Origin: Allomuricauda ruestringensis DSM 13258
Lineage (GTDB): Bacteria > Bacteroidota > Bacteroidia > Flavobacteriales > Flavobacteriaceae
Reading direction: 5' to 3'
Assembly (NCBI RefSeq): GCF_000224085.1
Contig: NC_015945.1
Span: 2,844,501-2,908,500, forward strand
DNA: 64,000 nucleotides
Under the pieces are notes generated by a model. The model ran no database searches. It had not been told where the DNA came from and saw only the letters and a list, made by a program, of their open reading frames with translations. The position numbers were made by a program, and so were the translations under genes. Below, in pieces: positions 16,079 to 24,605 of the stretch (position 1 is the stretch's first letter; every line of letters starts with the position of its first letter).

Positions 16079-18484
16079 ATGGCAAAGATCAAACACCACA
16101 ATTTTTTGAACACCGTACACGAGGTGTTCACCGATGCCAAACAGGCCGGGGTCCTACATCTGTATGCCGGGGGGAAATCCTTTTCTGGGAGAACCATTGA
16201 AGTTGAAGGCAGGGAACTGTACCATTTCGGGACCACGGGTTATTTGGGCCTGGAGCAGGATGCCCGATTAAAAGAGGCCGCTAAGGAGGCCATTGATAAA
16301 TATGGCACCCAATTCCCCCTCTCCAAATCCTATATTTCCAATCCATTGTACGAGGAACTGGAAGGTTCCATTTCCGAAATGTACGGGCATCCCATTGTCA
16401 TTACCAAGAACAGTACACTGGGACATTTGGGTGTCATCCCCAGTGCCGTGGACGATGATGATGTGATTATCTTGGACCATCAGGTCCATTGGAGTGTACA
16501 GAATGCCGCCAAGATGCTAAAGACACGAAGTGTTCCCATCGAAATGATACGGCACAATAATTTGGAGATGTTGGAGGACAGGATCAAGAAGTACCAACAT
16601 TCCAAAAGGCATATATGGTATATGGCCGATGGCATCTATTCCATGTATGGAGACTATGCCCCCGTTAAGGAATTGATGGCACTATCTGAAAAATATCCAC
16701 AACTTCATTTTTATTTTGACGATGTGCACGGGATGAGCTGGACAGGCAGGAATGGTACGGGTTATGTATTGGACCAATTGGGAGATCTGCCCGAAAATGT
16801 GTTATTGTTCGGGACACTAAGCAAAACCTTCGGTGCCAGTGGTGCGGTGTTGGCCTGTTCCAATACCGAGATGTACGATAAGATCAAGACCTTTGGCGGC
16901 CCCTTGACCTTTTCGGCCCAATTGGAACCGGCTTCTGTGGCCGCTGCCATGGCCTCCGCACTGATTCACCTTTCTCCCGAAATCTATGACCTTCAACAAG
17001 AATTGCGGGAACGCATTGACTATTTCAATGCATGCCTATCCACGACCGAGTTACCATTGATAGACCAAAATGAATCCCCGGTATTTTACATTGGTACAGG
17101 AATGCCCAAGACCGGCTATAATTTTGTCAACCGATTGATGCGAGAAGGATTCTATGTCAATCTGGGCATTTTTCCTGCGGTACCGGTCAAAAACACCGGG
17201 GTACGAATTACTATTTCACGGCATAACGAAAAGGCCGAGATCAAGGGATTGGTGGAAGCCATGCAACATCATTTTCCATTGGCCTTGGAGGATACCCAAA
17301 CGAATCCAGAAAGGGTCTTTCATGCCTTTAAATTGGAACCCAAGGTCAAAAGGGAACCGCAGCAGTCCACCGAACTGACCATCGAAATTTTGGATACCAT
17401 CCATCAGGTCGATAAAGTAGCATGGAACCGATATATGGGTGGGCAAGGTGCATACGACTGGGATGGGTTGAAATTTTTGGAAGCTGCTTTTCAAGGAAAT
17501 ATCAAAAAGGAGCACAACTGGTTGTTCCGGTATGTGATCGTCAAGGATTCCAAGGGTATTCCCATTTTGATGACCTTTGTGACCCGTTCCCTGTGGAAGG
17601 ATGACATGCTGGCCCAGGCGCAAATATCAGCTGCCATTGAACAAGAGCGGAAAGAAGATCCTTATCATTTGTCGTCCATGGTACTATCATTGGGTTGCTT
17701 GTTTACGGAAGGGGAGCACCTGTTTTGGGACAAATCCCATGAACTGAGCGGTTCTGCAAGGGATGGCTTGTTGGAACTCATGGAAAAAATGGAGCACCAC
17801 TTAGGGGCAAAAATGACTGTGTTGCGGGACTATGGGGCAAATACAAATTGGAACGAAGCCCTGTATGGCCATGGGTTTTTACGGGTACAGATGCCCAACT
17901 CCTGTACTGTTGACCTGACAGGAATTGATTCGATGACTATGTATATCGAACAATTATCAGCTAGGAACCGAAGACATTTTCGGAAGGATATCCAACCATT
18001 TTTCGATTTGGTCCAATCCGAAATTATCCCCAAGGCGAATGCTTTCCAAATACAGGAGTTCAAACGTCTCTTTGGCGGGGTACAAAGGCGGAACCTGGGT
18101 CTCAATACCTTTTCCTTTCCCGACAAACTGTTTGAACGAATGAACGAAAATGACCTTTGGGAATTTATCGTTCTTACGCCAAAAGGGAAGCCCAAAACCA
18201 TCCTCGGGGTGATGTTCTGCTATACCAATCAGGCAGTTGTCTATGTTCCTGCTTTTGTCGGCATGGACTATGACCTATTGGAAACCTTTTCCCCCTACCG
18301 CCAATTGCTGTACCGGACCATTGAACGGGCCATAGCACTTAAACTACCCAAAATTGATTTTGGGATGACCGCCTCCTTTGAAAAACGAAAACTGGGAGCG
18401 AAGGTCCATGAAAAATATGCATATCTCCAGACCAACGACAATTTCATCATGGAAATGATCGGGGTCATGGAAGGGCAGCACTAA
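16079..18484 (+). CDS. AONS-family PLP enzyme fused to GNAT acyltransferase
   Basis: An 801-residue two-domain enzyme. Residues 1-~400 are an alpha-oxoamine-synthase-type PLP domain, the family of KBL, BioF, serine palmitoyltransferase and the autoinducer synthase CqsA. It shows the cofactor aspartate and histidine in FDDVHGMSWTG (D214, H217) and the Schiff-base lysine in GTLSKTFGASGA (K249). Residues ~430-801 are a GNAT/FemAB-like acyltransferase half (RNRRHFRKDIQPFF, DFGMTASFEKRKLG). The first half would condense an acyl-CoA with an amino acid and the second would acylate an amine, so a modified amino-ketone or lipid-like product is plausible (inference). It forms an operon with rteC (12-bp gap) beside a mobile-element module. 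Product and substrates cannot be read from sequence. Confidence 0.88.
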   Translation: MAKIKHHNFLNTVHEVFTDAKQAGVLHLYAGGKSFSGRTIEVEGRELYHFGTTGYLGLEQDARLKEAAKEAIDKYGTQFPLSKSYISNPLYEELEGSISEMYGHPIVITKNSTLGHLGVIPSAVDDDDVIILDHQVHWSVQNAAKMLKTRSVPIEMIRHNNLEMLEDRIKKYQHSKRHIWYMADGIYSMYGDYAPVKELMALSEKYPQLHFYFDDVHGMSWTGRNGTGYVLDQLGDLPENVLLFGTLSKTFGASGAVLACSNTEMYDKIKTFGGPLTFSAQLEPASVAAAMASALIHLSPEIYDLQQELRERIDYFNACLSTTELPLIDQNESPVFYIGTGMPKTGYNFVNRLMREGFYVNLGIFPAVPVKNTGVRITISRHNEKAEIKGLVEAMQHHFPLALEDTQTNPERVFHAFKLEPKVKREPQQSTELTIEILDTIHQVDKVAWNRYMGGQGAYDWDGLKFLEAAFQGNIKKEHNWLFRYVIVKDSKGIPILMTFVTRSLWKDDMLAQAQISAAIEQERKEDPYHLSSMVLSLGCLFTEGEHLFWDKSHELSGSARDGLLELMEKMEHHLGAKMTVLRDYGANTNWNEALYGHGFLRVQMPNSCTVDLTGIDSMTMYIEQLSARNRRHFRKDIQPFFDLVQSEIIPKANAFQIQEFKRLFGGVQRRNLGLNTFSFPDKLFERMNENDLWEFIVLTPKGKPKTILGVMFCYTNQAVVYVPAFVGMDYDLLETFSPYRQLLYRTIERAIALKLPKIDFGMTASFEKRKLGAKVHEKYAYLQTNDNFIMEMIGVMEGQH

Positions 18485-18496
18485 TGGGCAGTAATC

Positions 18497-19336
18497 ATGA
18501 AGTACCAAAAGCTGCTATCGGAATTTGAAGGCCAATTGGATACCTTGGAAAGCGGGAACGGGGATGTGCTGTTCAAGGCAGAAAAGGGCATTGCAATTGT
18601 GGAGAAGTGTATCCGTAAACTGCAAAAGCAGATAACAGGGAAGAATTTTGCCACACAATCCGATGAGATTTACTTTTTCAAGCATGTAAAGCCCCAGATC
18701 TTTAGCAAGCTCATCTATTACGCCAGACTATTTAGTATCGAGAGTAAGCGTCCCCGGGGCAACAATGCTGCCCAGATCAAATACCTTCAGCACCAAATTG
18801 ACAAGTTGCAGGCTTTCTTCAATGACAATTTGGAATTCTATAATTATTACCGTCGCGGCGCCATGTCCTTGGACGAACAATATTTTGTCCGTGGCAACCG
18901 TGACCTTAGACTGCCTTTGGAATCCTTCCATTTTCTGATCGATGATCAATTCTCGACCTGTCAAGATGGTACGGTGGCAACCATTATGGCCTATGACATG
19001 TTGATCGTATACCTGAGAAAGGAAGTGGACGATTTGAACAACACCCTTGAACCCCCAAAACCCATAACCATGGAAAAACCTTCAAAATTATTCTGGACAG
19101 GGAGCAAGACCGACCTTATCGAACTGTTATATGCGCTACATGCCAGTGAATCCATCAATGGCGGTACGGTCGATATCAAGGAAATGGCCTCCCATTTTGA
19201 ACACTTTTACAATATCGACTTGGGGAATTACTACCACACCTTCATCGAGATCAGATCAAGAAAGACCAGTAAAACTAGGTTTTTGGACAAGCTCATTGAA
19301 CTGCTTAATCAACGCATGGAATCCTTGGATGAATAA
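18497..19336 (+). CDS. rteC: RteC-family mobile-element regulator
   Basis: A 279-residue RteC protein. In the Bacteroides element CTnDOT, RteC activates excision genes. Seen: an N-terminal helical part with KHVKPQIFSKLIYYARLF, a middle segment YYRRGAMSLDEQYFVRG, and the C-terminal winged-helix-like part (WTGSKTDLIELLYALHASES, then DIKEMASHFEHFYNIDLGNY and a basic RKTSKTRFLDKL). The family length is normal. It is 12 bp behind the AONS-GNAT gene and followed by a palindrome-bearing intergenic region and an excisionase-like gene. This supports control of element mobility. The symbol reflects family membership, not proven function. Confidence 0.85.
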   Translation: MKYQKLLSEFEGQLDTLESGNGDVLFKAEKGIAIVEKCIRKLQKQITGKNFATQSDEIYFFKHVKPQIFSKLIYYARLFSIESKRPRGNNAAQIKYLQHQIDKLQAFFNDNLEFYNYYRRGAMSLDEQYFVRGNRDLRLPLESFHFLIDDQFSTCQDGTVATIMAYDMLIVYLRKEVDDLNNTLEPPKPITMEKPSKLFWTGSKTDLIELLYALHASESINGGTVDIKEMASHFEHFYNIDLGNYYHTFIEIRSRKTSKTRFLDKLIELLNQRMESLDE

Positions 19337-19347
19337 ACAAGGATTTT

Positions 19348-19374
19348 TCCCAAGGTGGGTCCCACCTTGGGAAT
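19348..19374. repeat. 27-bp palindrome, copy 1
   Basis: TTCCCAAGGTGGG and its exact complement CCCACCTTGGGAA flank one central T. It starts 12 bases after the rteC stop. It may end rteC transcription (TTTTGG follows) or be an operator; a second copy lies at 19486. Confidence 0.75.
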
Positions 19375-19485
19375 TTTGGTTTTGAGCCAGTTTCGGGCTA
19401 TTTTTTTTATCCAACAAGGCAGTAGAATTGATTGCTATATGTCAAATCCCTTCATTTGTGACCATACTTTATGTTGCAAAAATCT

Positions 19486-19512
19486 TTCCCAAGGTGGGCC
19501 CCACCTTTGGAA
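19486..19512. repeat. 27-bp palindrome, copy 2
   Basis: TTCCCAAGGTGGG followed by CCCACCTTTGGAA, one mismatch from perfect, 138 bp after copy 1 and 111 bp before the excisionase-like gene. The repeated position upstream of an excision/replication module suggests a binding site rather than a mere terminator (inference). The sequence between the copies (19375-19485) holds no gene. Confidence 0.7.
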
Positions 19513-19622
19513 GTTTTTCCAAAATCATTTTTGAGTTTTGTGGGTGAAAGTCAAATCAGTGAAAGGGCCATCAAATTGAATGAACCCAAGGCGATGGTCC
19601 CTTTTTAAAAAACTTAAAAAGT

Positions 19623-19901
19623 ATGGGAGCGACCATCATTACCACAGAAGACCTTATGGAGTTCAAAGTCGAACTGCTGGAGGACATCAAGGATCTATTG
19701 GAAAACCAAAACAAGCAAACGAACAAAAAATGGCTCAAATCCAATGAGGTCCGGGAATTGCTGGGCATTTCCCCTGGCACCTTGCAGAACTTGCGCATCA
19801 ATGGCACTTTGCCCTATACCAAAATAGGAGGGGTGTTGTACTATGAGTACCATGAAATCATGGGGGTACTGGAGAAGAACAAGATCCATAACCGTATCTA
19901 G
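19623..19901 (+). CDS. Excisionase-like HTH protein
   Basis: A 92-residue protein with an N-terminal coiled-coil-like segment (DLMEFKVELLEDIKDLLENQ) and a winged-helix MerR/excisionase-type HTH (KWLKSNEVRELLGISPGTLQ, then LRINGTLPYTKIGGVLYYEY). Proteins of this kind assist excision of, or regulate, Bacteroidota integrative elements. It is the first gene of a three- to four-gene module with the replication-like and ATPase genes, and the 2-bp spacing to the next gene indicates coupling. The palindromes upstream are candidate control sites. Confidence 0.82.
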   Translation: MGATIITTEDLMEFKVELLEDIKDLLENQNKQTNKKWLKSNEVRELLGISPGTLQNLRINGTLPYTKIGGVLYYEYHEIMGVLEKNKIHNRI

Positions 19902-19903
19902 TT

Positions 19904-20443
19904 TTGGAAGACGTCAATTATATCAAACATCTCAATGGGATATTTGGGCAATTCTCCAAGGACAGCCGATTGAACCCAACCCATGTCAGCCTCTACGTGG
20001 CCTTGTTCCAGTTATGGAACACCAACTACTTTAAACCGGAATTCTTTATCAACCGGGATGAAGTCATGCAGTATGCCAAGATCGGGTCCAAGTCCACCTA
20101 CCATAGATGCATCAAAGAACTGGATCATTGGAATTATATCGTCTACACCCCATCCCACAATCCTTTCAAAGGGAGTAGAATCAAGATGTTCGATTTTGGG
20201 ACAACTCCTGGACAAGCGGTGGACCCAAGCCGTACCAATATCGGGACAAGCAATGGACAAGCAGTGGTACCTATAAACAAACATATACAAACTATAGAAA
20301 ACCAAAAAAACAATAATAAACAGGCTAATTTTAAAAATTTGGAATTCGATGGTTTGGAAAACGGAAGCAAACAGAAGGGCAGTGTCCCATACCGGGACAA
20401 CCTAAAGACCAAGAAGCATAAAGATTACAACCAACCATTGTGA
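19904..20443 (+). CDS. Winged-helix replication/regulatory protein of the mobile element
   Basis: A 179-residue protein with a DnaD/replisome-organiser-like winged-helix N-terminus (SRLNPTHVSLYVALFQLWN, then YAKIGSKSTYHRCIKELDHW) and a low-complexity tail rich in Asn, Gln and Lys. A stop lies four codons upstream and no ATG is nearby, so the TTG at 19904 is the likely start. The stop overlaps the start of the next gene as GTGA. Such gene pairs (wHTH plus DnaC-like ATPase) occur in replication modules of integrative elements. The exact role is inferred from this arrangement. Confidence 0.65.
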   Translation: MEDVNYIKHLNGIFGQFSKDSRLNPTHVSLYVALFQLWNTNYFKPEFFINRDEVMQYAKIGSKSTYHRCIKELDHWNYIVYTPSHNPFKGSRIKMFDFGTTPGQAVDPSRTNIGTSNGQAVVPINKHIQTIENQKNNNKQANFKNLEFDGLENGSKQKGSVPYRDNLKTKKHKDYNQPL

Positions 20444-21102
20444 AGTACAGTGCGCCACATATCATCACCGAAGGAGCCGTCCAATATCCTCTGGGCACCC
20501 TCAAGGGCCGGGAAATCCATTACGATTTTGAAAAGATCTTGATATATCTCGACGCCAAGGGTAAACTTTTGTTCGGCAAAAAGTTCAAAATCTATCGGGA
20601 GGACCGAGAGATTCTCTATAAGCTATGCCTGTACTTCATTCAGGACAAAACCCGTTGTACCCAGTTGGGAATTGACATAAACAAAGGGCTGCTCCTCTCC
20701 GGGCCCGTAGGCTGTGGCAAGACCAGCCTGATGAAACTGATGAAACACATCGTCCCCCACCAACGGCCCTATGAAGTCATTCCCTGCAGGAACATTGTTT
20801 TTGGCTTCAATCATATCGGGTATAAGATCATAGAGGACTATGGCAGTTCACAATTCTTCTGTTTTGACGACCTCGGCGTCGAACCTACCGGATGGCACTT
20901 TGGCCAAGATTGCAATGTCATGGGGGAGATATTGCTCTCCCGCCACGAGCTCTTTATCAACGATAGACGCAAGACCCACACCACTACCAACCTCAATGCC
21001 CAAGAGCTTGAGGAACGTTATGGTACCCGTGTGCGGTCCCGAATGCGGGAACTCTTTAATTTAGTGGGGTTTGACAGAAAGAGTAAGGATAAAAGAAAAT
21101 AA
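20440..21102 (+). CDS. DnaC/IstB-like AAA+ ATPase
   Basis: A 220-residue P-loop ATPase. Walker A is GPVGCGKTS (about residues 88-96), Walker B is FFCFDDLG, and a sensor-like region TTNLNAQELEERYGTRVRSR with an arginine finger follows, as in DnaC/IstB-type helicase loaders. The GTG start overlaps the TGA of the preceding gene. Together with the winged-helix protein it probably loads helicase at an element origin (inference). No IS-type transposase is adjacent, which argues against an IstB role. Confidence 0.82.
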   Translation: MKYSAPHIITEGAVQYPLGTLKGREIHYDFEKILIYLDAKGKLLFGKKFKIYREDREILYKLCLYFIQDKTRCTQLGIDINKGLLLSGPVGCGKTSLMKLMKHIVPHQRPYEVIPCRNIVFGFNHIGYKIIEDYGSSQFFCFDDLGVEPTGWHFGQDCNVMGEILLSRHELFINDRRKTHTTTNLNAQELEERYGTRVRSRMRELFNLVGFDRKSKDKRK

Positions 21103-21104
21103 GT

Positions 21105-21380
21105 ATGGATTCAAAGGGAGCCTTTAACCTTTACGAGCAATATTATCGGAACAATAAAACTTACGGGTTTTATTTACGGGAAAGCACCTGGTATTCCATA
21201 GGTCAGGTACTTTTTATCGTGGGCGTCCGGGAAGGGGACGAGCTCCAGGGAACTCTTCCGTATTTCAACAATCCCCAAGTGTATGTCAAATTGTACTACA
21301 CCAATTCCATTGGGGAGATAAACGAGGCTACAAAATACAAGGTCATCAGAATTGAGGATGGAGGCAGTTACCGTTATTAG
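21105..21380 (+). CDS. Hypothetical protein of the mobile-element module
   Basis: A 91-residue protein starting two bases after the ATPase stop (ATG at 21105). It is rich in Tyr, with no membrane segment or known motif. The close spacing makes co-expression with the ATPase likely. Function unknown; a small beta-rich accessory protein is possible. A GC-rich hairpin (CCCTCC/GGAGGG near 21414-21432) follows and might end the transcript. Confidence 0.55.
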   Translation: MDSKGAFNLYEQYYRNNKTYGFYLRESTWYSIGQVLFIVGVREGDELQGTLPYFNNPQVYVKLYYTNSIGEINEATKYKVIRIEDGGSYRY

Positions 21381-21539
21381 CCCGTGGAGGAAGATTTTAT
21401 TCTAACGTAAAATACCCTCCATGCCCCGGAGGGATGCTCTTTCCAGTAGTCTTCATAAAATTCTTTTCCATCAAAACATACGGAATGGGAAGCTTTGTCG
21501 AATAGCCCTTTATCCAATCAACACATCATGGAAATACGG

Positions 21540-22457
21540 TTATTTCATTTTGATGGCTGACTTAAGTTGGATCAATTCCCCAAGCAGCCTCGTATGCGTC
21601 ACAGTTTCCGGTATTCCTAGATCGTCGGCCAGTTTGGCCACCTCTAAGTTCAAGCTTTCGATTTCCGTCCTTCTGTTATGGAGGATGTCCACATACGTGG
21701 AAATCAATTGGCCATCCGAACGCTGGCTGATCAGCATCAGGTTTTTCTCTATGGTGTCACAATCCAGGTCGATTCCTTGTCTTTGAGCCAGTGAAACACA
21801 TTCTTCAATAATGGTTCTAGCCAATTGTAGCGCATTTGCATTTCTGATAAAAATCCCATTATCGGTTTCGAGCAATGGACAAATGGAATTAAAGGCACAA
21901 TTCGCGATGACCTTTGTCCATATATGTCGCGTGATATCAGGTTCGCTATGAAAACTGAAATATGGTGTGTTGATCTTATCGATCACATCTTCAAGGCCAT
22001 CATTATTTCCCTGTAAGTTTCCTACGGGCGATGACATCACGGATTTAAAGGTAACCTTGTTGTCTTCCGTTACTTGACTGGTGGAAAACAGGACACAGCG
22101 ATATACCTTATCAAACTCTTGAAAAGGGCGTTCGACATGAAGTCCATTTTGAAGGAGAACTAAAGAAAAATCTCCTTCTTTGTCTTTGAGTTTTTTAGCG
22201 ATTACCGTATTGGCGAATGCCTTGGTCGCGATCAAAACAATACCATTAATGGCCTGTATAGCACTAAATGTAGTTGTGATGATCCTTTGTTGAAATGTGT
22301 TGTCTTTTCCAACAACAGTAATAGTATCTTCCGTGTCAGGTATATTGTCCTCTCTGCCCCTGACCAGCACGACCTGTTTGTTTTCCTGTTGTAAAAAGAC
22401 GGCCAGTGCTTTTCCAATGGCTCCCGAGCCAACAATATAAATTTTTGAGTTTTTCAT
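21540..22457 (-). CDS. Ketopantoate reductase-like (ApbA/PanE family) protein, thiamine operon
   Basis: A 305-residue NADP-dependent dehydrogenase of the ApbA/PanE family. The Rossmann motif GSGAIGKALA lies at the N-terminus; the catalytic lysine region (HIWTKVIANCAFNSICPLL) and a C-terminal helical domain (SLAQRQGIDLD) follow. The classic reaction reduces 2-dehydropantoate to pantoate. The position at the end of a thiamine salvage operon suggests either a true CoA-pathway enzyme or a related reduction; historically apbA was noted for its effect on thiamine synthesis. Start is the ATG at 22457; an upstream in-frame start would add 11 non-family residues. A second paralogue is at 49184. Confidence 0.85.
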   Translation of the reverse strand: MKNSKIYIVGSGAIGKALAVFLQQENKQVVLVRGREDNIPDTEDTITVVGKDNTFQQRIITTTFSAIQAINGIVLIATKAFANTVIAKKLKDKEGDFSLVLLQNGLHVERPFQEFDKVYRCVLFSTSQVTEDNKVTFKSVMSSPVGNLQGNNDGLEDVIDKINTPYFSFHSEPDITRHIWTKVIANCAFNSICPLLETDNGIFIRNANALQLARTIIEECVSLAQRQGIDLDCDTIEKNLMLISQRSDGQLISTYVDILHNRRTEIESLNLEVAKLADDLGIPETVTHTRLLGELIQLKSAIKMK

Positions 22458-22496
22458 AGTTAGATTTTTTAAAATGTACCTGTAGTCCAAAAAAAA

Positions 22497-23144
22497 TTAC
22501 GTTGATCCATCTGAAAACCGGTCTATTTCATAATCGGCCAAATCGAATGACATGTTTTTGTTTCCCTTGGTATAGGCAATCACGGTCATGCCAGCAAGGT
22601 TGGCAGCTTTCATTCCTGTCTGACTATCTTCAATTACTACACATTCCTGGGGCTTGACCTTCAGTTTCCTTGCCGTATTAAGATATATGGCCGGGTGGGG
22701 CTTGCCTTTTTCTTCACAATCTGCGGATGAAATAATATCAAAAAGAAGCGTGGTCTTGGTTTTTTCCAATACCGTCGGAATGATTTTTTCCGGTGCATTG
22801 GTCGCAAGTCCTATTTTATAGTGTTGTGCTTTGAGCTTTTTGATAAAGGCCCTGACCCCCTTGATAATACAATCTTCTGAGCGAATCAGTTCCATGACCC
22901 TTTGGATGACCATTTCTTCCACTTCGATAAGTGTTTTTCCCTTCCAGGGAAACTTTTGATACCAAAAACGGGTAACCTCTTCGGTGGTCATACATTGGGT
23001 CTGTAGACTTTCTTTTTCTGTTACCGAAACCCCGAGCGAGGAAAAGATTTCAAACTCCGCTTGCTTCCAGATGCCTTCACTGTCCACCAGCACCCCGTCC
23101 ATATCGAATATGACCGCTTTTTTGTCCTTTAATATCAGTTCCAT
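22497..23144 (-). CDS. HAD-family phosphatase of the thiamine operon
   Basis: A 215-residue HAD subfamily IA hydrolase. Motif I is FDMDGVLVDSEG (nucleophile D14, D16); the cap with WYQKFPW is followed by motif II (GLATNAPEKI), motif III Lys (CEEKGKPHP) and motif IV (VVIEDSQTGMKAA). Members hydrolyse sugar or nucleotide phosphates. In this thiM-thiE-thiD-tenA operon a thiamine-monophosphate or pyrimidine-phosphate phosphatase role is plausible, since thiE makes TMP and no thiL kinase is visible here (inference). It overlaps the tenA stop by 10 bp. Confidence 0.85.
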   Translation of the reverse strand: MELILKDKKAVIFDMDGVLVDSEGIWKQAEFEIFSSLGVSVTEKESLQTQCMTTEEVTRFWYQKFPWKGKTLIEVEEMVIQRVMELIRSEDCIIKGVRAFIKKLKAQHYKIGLATNAPEKIIPTVLEKTKTTLLFDIISSADCEEKGKPHPAIYLNTARKLKVKPQECVVIEDSQTGMKAANLAGMTVIAYTKGNKNMSFDLADYEIDRFSDGST

Positions 23145-23785
23145 GTTCTTCCGGTGTATGCCGCATCCCAGAAATGGTACTCCAAATGCGAAGCATGGAT
23201 AAAGGCTTCGGTCATCCTAGCTCTTGTCCTGGGGGTGGTACGCTCCGCTGCAAGGTCACAGATCATGATTGCACGTTGCACACTTTCGGAAAATTCCTCC
23301 CCGCCATAGGTGTCGATCCATCGTTGATATGGGTTGTTGGCTATCTGTTGTCCATTGTAAATGTGGTCGCCCACTTTTTTATAGATCCAAAAACAGGGCA
23401 AGGTGGCGGCCATGGCCACTTCCACAGGTTCCAAGGCTGCCGTGCTCTTTAAAAAGTGGGTATAGTGGTGACATGCTGGTTGTATTATACCCTTGTCCCT
23501 TACCCCAAAATCCTCAAAATAGGATTCGTGCAAGGCATTTTCCACCACTATGGCCCCTTCCGCAAAACGGATATATGCCAATACATCCCCAATATCATGG
23601 GATTTGGCACCTATCAGTGCAAGCGCCCTCCCAAAATGCTCCAAGTAGAGGGAATCCTGCGCCATATAAAATTGAAACTTGGTCTTGGGCAGGGAGCCGT
23701 TCGCCAACTCTTGGACAAAGGGCATGTTCAAAATGGCATTGTAATTTTTATCTATTTTTTTCCAGGTCTGTTCAGTCCATTTCAT
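23135..23785 (-). CDS. tenA: TenA, aminopyrimidine aminohydrolase / thiaminase II
   Basis: A 216-residue TenA-class protein that hydrolyses aminopyrimidine breakdown products of thiamine so that the HMP part can be reused. Key residues of the TenA_C type are visible: D44 in MAQDSLYL, the nucleophile C131 in AATLPCFWIY, and a C-terminal glutamate in HLEYHFWDAAY (E202). Full length for the family. It overlaps thiD by 14 bp and the HAD gene by 10 bp in the leftward salvage operon. Confidence 0.94.
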   Translation of the reverse strand: MKWTEQTWKKIDKNYNAILNMPFVQELANGSLPKTKFQFYMAQDSLYLEHFGRALALIGAKSHDIGDVLAYIRFAEGAIVVENALHESYFEDFGVRDKGIIQPACHHYTHFLKSTAALEPVEVAMAATLPCFWIYKKVGDHIYNGQQIANNPYQRWIDTYGGEEFSESVQRAIMICDLAAERTTPRTRARMTEAFIHASHLEYHFWDAAYTGRTWN

Positions 23786-24605
23786 TTTTGATCATTTTTT
23801 GAGGGTTAAAAAAGTGGTTCAAGGGACCGTTCCCTTTTCCGGTCCGTACATTTTTTCCGCTGTGAATGGCATGGTGCACATAGCGTTGGCCAAGAGCAAC
23901 GGCATCGTACAAGTTTTTGCCCTGTGCCAGATAGGAGGCTATGGCCGATGACAGGGTACAGCCTGAACCATGGGTGTTTTTCGTTGGAATTTTAGCCACT
24001 TCAAAGGGATGGCATTTATCGTTCTGGTCAAAAAATAGGGAAGTGATATGGGTTGTTTCCTGATGTCCCCCTTTCATGAGGATACTGTTGCACCCCAGTT
24101 CCTTGATACGTTCCCCGGCAGTCCGCATTTCTTCCAAGGTCTTCACTTCCGTGTGGGCCAATAGGGCCGCCTCGTCCATATTGGGTGTAATGAGCGTTGC
24201 GATGGGCAGCAACTGCTCGATCAGGGCATCTATCGTATCAGTTTCGATAAGACGATGTCCGCTGGTGGCGACCATTACAGGGTCAAATACGATGGGTATC
24301 CTGTTGTAATTTCCTAAAGTCCGTACAATGGTTTCCACTAGTTCCGGAGTATGTACCATTCCTATTTTTATGGCTTCAGGTTGAATATCGTCCATGACCG
24401 CTTCGATCTGATCGGCAACGGCTTCAACGGGAATGGGATAAATCTTTCGCACCCCTTGGGTGTTCTGCACGGGCAAGGCGGTCAGTACGGAAGTAGCATA
24501 ACAACCCAGAGCCGATATTGTTTTGATATCCGCTTGAATTCCGGCCCCGCCGCTTCCGTCAAAACCGGCAATGGCCAATACGGATGGATAGGTGTATTTC
24601 TTCAT
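23772..24605 (-). CDS. thiD: ThiD, HMP/HMP-phosphate kinase
   Basis: A 277-residue ribokinase-fold enzyme that phosphorylates HMP and HMP-P to HMP-PP. The N-terminal GFDGSGGAGIQADIKTISAL, the conserved ATSVLTALPVQNT, and the C-terminal anion-hole motif THGSGCTLSSAIAS are all present. The start overlaps the thiE stop as ATGA (24602-24605). It works between TenA/HMP uptake and ThiE in this operon. Confidence 0.95.
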   Translation of the reverse strand: MKKYTYPSVLAIAGFDGSGGAGIQADIKTISALGCYATSVLTALPVQNTQGVRKIYPIPVEAVADQIEAVMDDIQPEAIKIGMVHTPELVETIVRTLGNYNRIPIVFDPVMVATSGHRLIETDTIDALIEQLLPIATLITPNMDEAALLAHTEVKTLEEMRTAGERIKELGCNSILMKGGHQETTHITSLFFDQNDKCHPFEVAKIPTKNTHGSGCTLSSAIASYLAQGKNLYDAVALGQRYVHHAIHSGKNVRTGKGNGPLNHFFNPQKMIKNEMD

